From Myxococcota bacterium (GTDB lineage Bacteria > Myxococcota_A > UBA796 > JAFGLY01), in the NCBI GenBank assembly GCA_024276675.1, contig JAJRWT010000034.1, forward strand, positions 1 to 49,581: a DNA stretch of 49,581 bases. The letters run 5' to 3'. Below, piece by piece: positions 44,432-49,581 of the stretch. The first letter of the stretch is position 1; each line of letters begins with the position of its first letter. The notes under the pieces are model-generated. The model had not been told where the DNA came from. It saw only the letters and a program-made list of their open reading frames with translations, and did not search any database. Made by a program: the position numbers and the translations under genes.

Positions 44432-47400
44432 GCAGGTGGCTGCCGGCTTTCGCCGTAAGAAGGCCCATAACGGTGATCATGGGCTTCATCGCCCTTTGCG
44501 TGCTTGGAGGAATCGCCCTCTACAGGATCCCCATGGACATGTGGCCCGAAGGCTTCGAGGTTCCATATATCTGGGTCTGGGTGGACTACGACGACACCAC
44601 CCCGCTGGAAACCGAGAGCAGCATCGTCCGCCCCATCGAAGACCAGCTTGCCACCATACCGGGCATCAAGAAGATGTCCAGCACCGCCAAGTCCACCGGC
44701 GGGAGCATCGAGCTTCAGTTCCACCAATCCGTCGACATGTCCGACGCCTACAACCAGGTTGTAGACCGCATGGAACGGGTCATGGCCGAGCTTCCCGACG
44801 ACGTGGAGCGCTACTGGGCCTTCCGCTGGAACCCCGCCGACGAACCAAAGGTCTGGCTGGGGATGACCATCTCCCCTGAGGTGAACGATCCCTACCCCCT
44901 GGTGACGGACCTGGTGCAGAAACAGCTCGAGAGGATCCCCGATGTGGGCAAGGTGGACGTCTGGGGCATCGCCGAAAAATCCATATGGATTGACTTCCGC
45001 AAGGCTGCGCTGGAAGCCCACGACGTGGACCTGGGCTCGCTTCTCACCCTCCTGGCATCCGACAACATCCAACTGCCCGGCGGTCGCATCACCGACATGG
45101 GGCAGCTTCGCTACCTGCGCTCGCTGGCTCGTTTCGAGGACATCGGGACCATTCGGGACTATCCCGTCAAGACCGGTGTCCGGCTGCAGGACGTCGCCGA
45201 CATCCGCTTCGCCGCCGAACCCTACAGGAGCATCCATCGCATCAACGGCAACGCCGCCTCGGCGCTGGGCATCACCAAGGAATCGGGTGGCAACACCGTG
45301 GCTGTCTGCCGCCAGGTCCGAGAAGTGGTGGAGAGCCTGAAGAAGGACCCCAGGCTGGAGGGCTTCAGCTTCTACTACTTCTTCGACCAGGGCAAGGAGA
45401 TCGAGAAGGCGCTGGGCAACCTGCGGAACACGGCCTTCCAGGGGGGGGCCTTCGCCATCCTCGTGCTCTTCTTGTTTCTCCGCGAATGGCGCATGACAAT
45501 GCTCATCGCCGGTTGCATCCCGTTTTCGCTGCTCATCACGGTGGTGGTACTCTACTTCACAGGGGGCACGCTCAACCTGCTGTCCATGATGGGGCTGATG
45601 ATCGCCGTGGGAATGGTCGTGGACAACGCCATCGTGGTGGTGGAGACCATATTCAGGGCACGGCAGGACGGCGCCAGCCCACGCCGTGCGGCTATCGAAG
45701 GCACATCCGAGGTCTCGCTGGCCATAACCCTCTCCACCATGACCACCATGGTGGTGTTCCTGCCCATAATCCTCATGAGCCAGGACGCCATGTTCTCGTT
45801 CTTCATGAGCAAACTGGGCTTCCCCGTGGTCTGGGCCCTTGCGGCCAGCCTCCTGGTGGCCATGGTGTTCACTCCCCTCACCACCACGATCCTGAAGAAA
45901 GGGCAGATCATCCCCGATGCCCCCTGGATCACCTGGCTGGGCCAGCATTACGAATGGGCTCTGCGGCGTCTCTTGAACTTTCGCCTGGACAGCACCCTGG
46001 CCATCGTGGCCCTTGTGTTCCTCACCTTCCAGCTTCCCGTCAAGTCCGTGGGCTGCTCCGACGACAACGAGGGCGATGTCTCCAGGTTCACGGTGCGTTT
46101 CCAGGTTCCAGGCACCTTCAACGACGAAGAGCGGCTGGACACAATCCGGTCCTTTGAAAAACTGGTCTCCGAAAACCTGGACAACTGGGGTGTGGACAGC
46201 TACCGCACACGCCTGCGCGAAGGCTCATCCCAGGGTTACATGTGGGTCACACTGAAGGACTGGGATGAACGTCCCGAGAGTGCCATCCCACGAGACGAAG
46301 TCCTGGAAGACGCCAAGAAGAAGCTCCCCGAGCTGCCCGGTGTTCCCGTGGCCCTGGGCTGGGATGCCGACCCTCTCGGGAGCAGGTCCATCACGCTGAA
46401 CCTCTACGGCGAAGAAACGGAGCTGCTGTACCAGTTCTCTCGCGAGGTGGTCCGGCGCCTGGAGGCTCTCCCCGCCATCATGGGAGCCAAGACCTCGGTG
46501 GACGTGCAGGGTGCCCCGGAGATCCAGCTCACCATGCAGCGCGAAAACGCCGCACGTTATGGCCTCATGGGCGAACAGGTGGGTAGATCCCTGGCCTTCG
46601 CCATGCGCGGGATTCCGCTGAACGATATCTGGCTGGAAGGCCACGAGACCGACGTCTACGCCCGCTTCGCGGAAGAAGATCGCTCCCGCCTGGACGACCT
46701 TCTGGACTTCTCCCTGGGGCTGCCGACTGCGGAAAACCAGGAAGACGGCGCCTCTTCCAGCATTCCCATCAGGGCGGTGGCCAATCCCGTGGTCACGAGG
46801 GGCTGGGGCGAGATCCACCGCCAGGATCGGCGCACCGGAATCACCGTCCAGGTGGATCTGGCAGAGGGGATCTCCGCCGACAATGCCTATTCCATGGCTG
46901 AATCGGCGCTGGAAGATCTGAACCTTCCCCGTGGCTACGGCTGGGAAAAGGGCAGCAGCTTCAGCGAACAGGAAGAATCCGACGCTGCCCAGCTTCAAGC
47001 CATCCTCCTGTCCGTAACGTTCGTGTTCCTCCTCATGGGTATCCTGTTCGAGAGCTTCATACTCCCCCTGAGCATCATCACCACGGTACCCATGGCCCTG
47101 CTGGGCGTGTTCTGGACCCTCTACTTCACCGGCACATCCCTGGACGTGATGGCGGGAGTGGGGCTGGTGGTGCTGGTGGGGGTGGTGGTGAACAACGGCA
47201 TCGTCCTGGTGGACCTGGTGACACGCCTGCGCAAGACCGGCATGGAACGTTGCGAAGCCCTGGTCCAGGCCGGGCGCCGCCGAATGAGGCCCATCCTCAT
47301 GACCGCGCTCACCACATTCTTTGGTCTCATGCCCATGGCCCTGGGCCGCGCCGCCTTCCTTGACGTACCATATGCTCCTCTCGGGCGCGTCGTTGCAGGT

Positions 47401-47517
47401 GGTCTGGCCACCGCGACCGTGCTCACGTTGTTCTTCGTTCCACTTCTCTACACCATCCTCGACGATCTCCGCGAGACATCCCGCAGACTGTGGGCCTGGA
47501 CCATGCGGAGCAGATAA
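44428..47517 (+). CDS. RND efflux pump, second of a tandem pair
   Basis: The 1029-residue protein has standard RND length and no large insert. It keeps the N-terminal VRRPITVIMGFIALCVLGG helix, the TM4 motif AVGMVVDNAIVVVETI with the essential Asp, FEGST-like porter loops and the C-terminal VGVVVNNGIVLVDLVTRLRK. The GTG start overlaps the previous stop. A single adaptor followed by two pumps recalls the MdtABC arrangement, in which two different RND subunits form one trimer; here that is an inference from gene order. Substrates cannot be predicted. Confidence 0.92.
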   Translation: MSRWLPAFAVRRPITVIMGFIALCVLGGIALYRIPMDMWPEGFEVPYIWVWVDYDDTTPLETESSIVRPIEDQLATIPGIKKMSSTAKSTGGSIELQFHQSVDMSDAYNQVVDRMERVMAELPDDVERYWAFRWNPADEPKVWLGMTISPEVNDPYPLVTDLVQKQLERIPDVGKVDVWGIAEKSIWIDFRKAALEAHDVDLGSLLTLLASDNIQLPGGRITDMGQLRYLRSLARFEDIGTIRDYPVKTGVRLQDVADIRFAAEPYRSIHRINGNAASALGITKESGGNTVAVCRQVREVVESLKKDPRLEGFSFYYFFDQGKEIEKALGNLRNTAFQGGAFAILVLFLFLREWRMTMLIAGCIPFSLLITVVVLYFTGGTLNLLSMMGLMIAVGMVVDNAIVVVETIFRARQDGASPRRAAIEGTSEVSLAITLSTMTTMVVFLPIILMSQDAMFSFFMSKLGFPVVWALAASLLVAMVFTPLTTTILKKGQIIPDAPWITWLGQHYEWALRRLLNFRLDSTLAIVALVFLTFQLPVKSVGCSDDNEGDVSRFTVRFQVPGTFNDEERLDTIRSFEKLVSENLDNWGVDSYRTRLREGSSQGYMWVTLKDWDERPESAIPRDEVLEDAKKKLPELPGVPVALGWDADPLGSRSITLNLYGEETELLYQFSREVVRRLEALPAIMGAKTSVDVQGAPEIQLTMQRENAARYGLMGEQVGRSLAFAMRGIPLNDIWLEGHETDVYARFAEEDRSRLDDLLDFSLGLPTAENQEDGASSSIPIRAVANPVVTRGWGEIHRQDRRTGITVQVDLAEGISADNAYSMAESALEDLNLPRGYGWEKGSSFSEQEESDAAQLQAILLSVTFVFLLMGILFESFILPLSIITTVPMALLGVFWTLYFTGTSLDVMAGVGLVVLVGVVVNNGIVLVDLVTRLRKTGMERCEALVQAGRRRMRPILMTALTTFFGLMPMALGRAAFLDVPYAPLGRVVAGGLATATVLTLFFVPLLYTILDDLRETSRRLWAWTMRSR

Positions 47518-47585
47518 CTGTCCATGGGGGCAGACTGTCGCCAACGCCCAAGCCTGAACCGCCAACGCCACCCGAGGTAGAATCC

Positions 47586-49061
47586 ATGCTTCCCTGCCTG
47601 TTTACAGCCCTGCTCCTCGTGCGAGTCGGCACGGCATCGGAGGTCCAGACCCTCACCTACGCCGAGACCCTGCGGCAGGTCCTGGCCAACAATCCCACGC
47701 TCGTCTCGGCGGAAGCGTCGCTGTCGGCCGCCTCGGGGGGGCTGGTCTCTGCCAGGGGCGCCTTCGATCCCACCTGGTCGGCCGACGCCGGGCGCAGCTT
47801 TGCCAAGAGCGAGTACGTTACCGCCAGCATGGAAGGCTCCGACAAGAACATCTCCTTCGACTGGGGCACCAGCCTCTCCAGCTTCATGCCCACGGGCACC
47901 AGCCTCTCCCTGGAATGGCGAAACACCTACAACTACCAGTACAGTTGGTACAACTGGACCGTGGGGGACTTCTCCCTCTCCGACGAATCCGAGACCGCCA
48001 CCTACGCCAGCTCCCTCACCGCCTCCATCACCCAGTCTCTCCTGCAAGGTTTCAAAACGGCCTACAACCTGCAGGCCGTTCGCCAGGCGGCCCGCGGAGT
48101 ATCGCAGGCACAGGCAGAGCTGGACAAGGCTCGTCTGCAAGCAGTGGCCGATGCCGCAGTGGCCTACTGGAACCTCGACTATCAACAATCCCTGCTGAAC
48201 ATCGCCCGCGAGGCCCTGGCCGTTGCCCAGGAAGAACACCGGGTGGTAGAGGCCATGCTGGCGAGCGGCAGGGCGGCGCCCGTGGAGATCACGCGAGTCG
48301 ATGCAGCCGTGGTGCAGGCCAGGACCGACCTGCTGGAAGCGGAGGCCTCCCTTCGCCAGGCATCCGACACCCTGGCGGTGCTCATGGGGCAACGCCCCGG
48401 TGTGCTCATCCAGGCGGCATCCGAACCAACGGCTCCCCTCCCCACCGCCCTGGATCCCAATCGCGTGACGGAGGCAGCCCTGGCCCAGAACCCCGACATG
48501 GTGTTGGCCAGGCTCAACCTAGAAAATGCCGAAGAAGACCTGAGAGCCGCCCGCCATGCCATGCTCCCCGAGCTGACCGCCAACGCCTACTACTCCTTGC
48601 AGGGCTATGACCAGAACGCCGACATGGCCAACGCCATGGCCGGGATCTTCAACGGAAAGCTCCCCATGTGGTACCTGGGCGCCGAACTCAGCCTTCCCCT
48701 GGGAAACAGGGTCGACAGGGGCACCCGGACACAGAGCATGGCCGAGCTGACCCAGGCCCGCCAGTCGCTGACCCTGACCGAGCAGACTGTCATCCAGGAA
48801 ACCCGAACCCAGCTCCGCAACCTGGAACTCGGCCTGCAGAAGATCCACCTGGCCGAGGCACAGCTCGAGTTGGCCAAGACCACCATGAACGCCGAAAAGG
48901 CCCTGCAGAGAGAGGGCCGCGCCATCCAGAAGGACGTGTTGGAAGCCCAGGAGTCGGTTTCGTCGGCCCAGGCGGAGCTGGCTCGCGCCCGCACCGACTA
49001 CGCCGTGGCGCTGGTGGAGCTGGGGCGTCAGCTCGGCCGCATGGAAGAGATCAGCAAGTAG
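47586..49061 (+). CDS. TolC-like outer-membrane efflux channel
   Basis: The 491-residue protein starts at the ATG at 47586 behind GAGGT; the longer upstream frame overlaps the spacer and is unlikely. A short signal peptide MLPCLFTALLLVRVGTAS precedes two OEP halves. Each half has a long coiled-coil pair (ALAVAQEEHRVVEAMLASGR and LQKIHLAEAQLELAKTTMN) and beta strands (TYASSLTASITQSLLQGF, WYLGAELSLPLGNRVDRG). These trimerise into the exit duct for the two RND pumps. The gap of 68 bp after the second pump fits one operon. Confidence 0.9.
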   Translation: MLPCLFTALLLVRVGTASEVQTLTYAETLRQVLANNPTLVSAEASLSAASGGLVSARGAFDPTWSADAGRSFAKSEYVTASMEGSDKNISFDWGTSLSSFMPTGTSLSLEWRNTYNYQYSWYNWTVGDFSLSDESETATYASSLTASITQSLLQGFKTAYNLQAVRQAARGVSQAQAELDKARLQAVADAAVAYWNLDYQQSLLNIAREALAVAQEEHRVVEAMLASGRAAPVEITRVDAAVVQARTDLLEAEASLRQASDTLAVLMGQRPGVLIQAASEPTAPLPTALDPNRVTEAALAQNPDMVLARLNLENAEEDLRAARHAMLPELTANAYYSLQGYDQNADMANAMAGIFNGKLPMWYLGAELSLPLGNRVDRGTRTQSMAELTQARQSLTLTEQTVIQETRTQLRNLELGLQKIHLAEAQLELAKTTMNAEKALQREGRAIQKDVLEAQESVSSAQAELARARTDYAVALVELGRQLGRMEEISK

Positions 49062-49113
49062 CTTCCACCCACCGCCTCCCGGGGCCCACCAGCATCGAGT
49101 CACTGGCAAAGAC

Positions 49114-49581
49114 ATGCTTGCAAAGCTTTTTCTGGCCTTCACACTGATACCCGCCCTGGAGATCTACCTGTTGGTCCAGGTTGGTCAGTACCTGGGGGCT
49201 GGCTACACGGTGCTGCTCATCCTGGTGACAGGCGCCGTGGGAGCGGCCCTGGCTCGACGCGAGGGCATGGCAGTGTTGGCCGCCATCAAGAAACAAGTGG
49301 ACAGCGGTCGACTCCCCACCCAGCAGCTCCTCCAGGGCGCCCTGGTGCTGGTGGGAGGAGTGCTGCTCATCACGCCCGGCCTGCTCACCGACCTGGCCGG
49401 CCTGCTCCTCATCCTTCCCCCCACCAGGCGCCGTCTCGCCCCTTCCCTGGGGCGCTACCTCCGCAGGCACACCAACATCCACACATCTTTCCCCACACCC
49501 GGCCCTGGCCAGCCACCGGGCTCCTCGTGGCCAGCCCCCCGCGCAGACCCCCCTCCCACGGACGACGACGACGAGCCCTTC
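49114..49581 (+). CDS. fxsA: FxsA family membrane protein, 3' end outside window
   Basis: The frame opens 52 bp after the channel gene and stays open to the window edge (156 codons, no stop). MLAKLFLAFTLIPALEIYLL, VLLILVTGAVGAALARREG and LVLVGGVLLITPGLLTDLAG match the small inner-membrane protein FxsA, which in E. coli relieves exclusion of phage T7 by F plasmids. After the membrane part the tail is Pro-rich and acidic (PPPTDDDDEPF), longer than a minimal FxsA. It may be a separate transcript from the efflux operon. Confidence 0.85.
   Translation, partial: MLAKLFLAFTLIPALEIYLLVQVGQYLGAGYTVLLILVTGAVGAALARREGMAVLAAIKKQVDSGRLPTQQLLQGALVLVGGVLLITPGLLTDLAGLLLILPPTRRRLAPSLGRYLRRHTNIHTSFPTPGPGQPPGSSWPAPRADPPPTDDDDEPF

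Noticed and set aside
44140..45948. Long minus-strand open frame (602 codons) under the RND pumps
   Set aside because: It mirrors two clear RND genes; its His/Asp-rich content is the usual antisense product of GC-rich coding DNA.
46225..47571. Minus-strand open frame opposite the second RND pump
   Set aside because: It is a shadow of a conserved pump; no domain or start signal.

Overview
The window is GC-rich, densely coded bacterial DNA with no rRNA, CRISPR array, prophage or intact insertion sequence. It carries about ten predicted lipoproteins, Asp-Thr/Asp-Ala stalks, paired seven-repeat FG-GAP lipoproteins with MopE-like DCDD repeats, PEGA, MORN and RHS/YD proteins, and RND efflux machinery. 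This points to a Gram-negative, myxobacterium-like (Myxococcota / former Deltaproteobacteria) lineage. That placement is inference from protein style, since no rRNA is present. Many junctions are 4-base GTGA or ATGA overlaps, so translational coupling is common.

Layout. 1-2145 (minus): nadD, a HAD phosphatase and a TPR lipoprotein cut by the window edge. 2310-5447 (minus): a hexamer-repeat Asp-stalk lipoprotein and an unusual lipoprotein with a C-terminal SAM methyltransferase. 6082-9654 (plus): murI-ftsE-ftsX-envC, a peptidoglycan and division operon whose EnvC-type LytM domain has lost catalytic residues. 9949-11418 (plus): a radical SAM enzyme resembling the MJ0619/tetraether-synthase family, convergent with a minus-strand run of RHS protein, PEGA lipoprotein and lipid kinase (14500-11458). 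14731-25040: a secreted and surface region with a small lipoprotein, two FG-GAP lipoproteins, a coupled pair of DUF4349 proteins, a subtilisin-like protease and an NAD-dependent epimerase.

25110-30077: a repeat-rich junction holding inverted clusters of a 31-bp repeat, tRNA-Pro(UGG), nikR with a candidate operator, a divergent CaCA-type cation exchanger, an unknown membrane protein, two 50-bp cruciform repeats and a flavin-reductase-fold protein. 30320-36266: a QueD-like enzyme followed by a beta-propeller protein, a TrmA-family RNA methyltransferase lacking its usual N-terminal features, a DUF362 protein next to a multipass membrane protein, and infA.

36434-49581: a MORN-repeat/beta-barrel-like protein, another envelope protein, a MITE-like element just upstream of a four-gene RND efflux operon (adaptor, two tandem pumps, TolC-like channel), then fxsA running off the edge.

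The best leads for new biology are the lipoprotein-methyltransferase fusion, the degenerate Tes-like radical SAM enzyme, the DUF4349 pair, the nikR/exchanger intergenic region and the two non-autonomous mobile-element candidates. I see no single large, clearly new defence or biosynthetic system.
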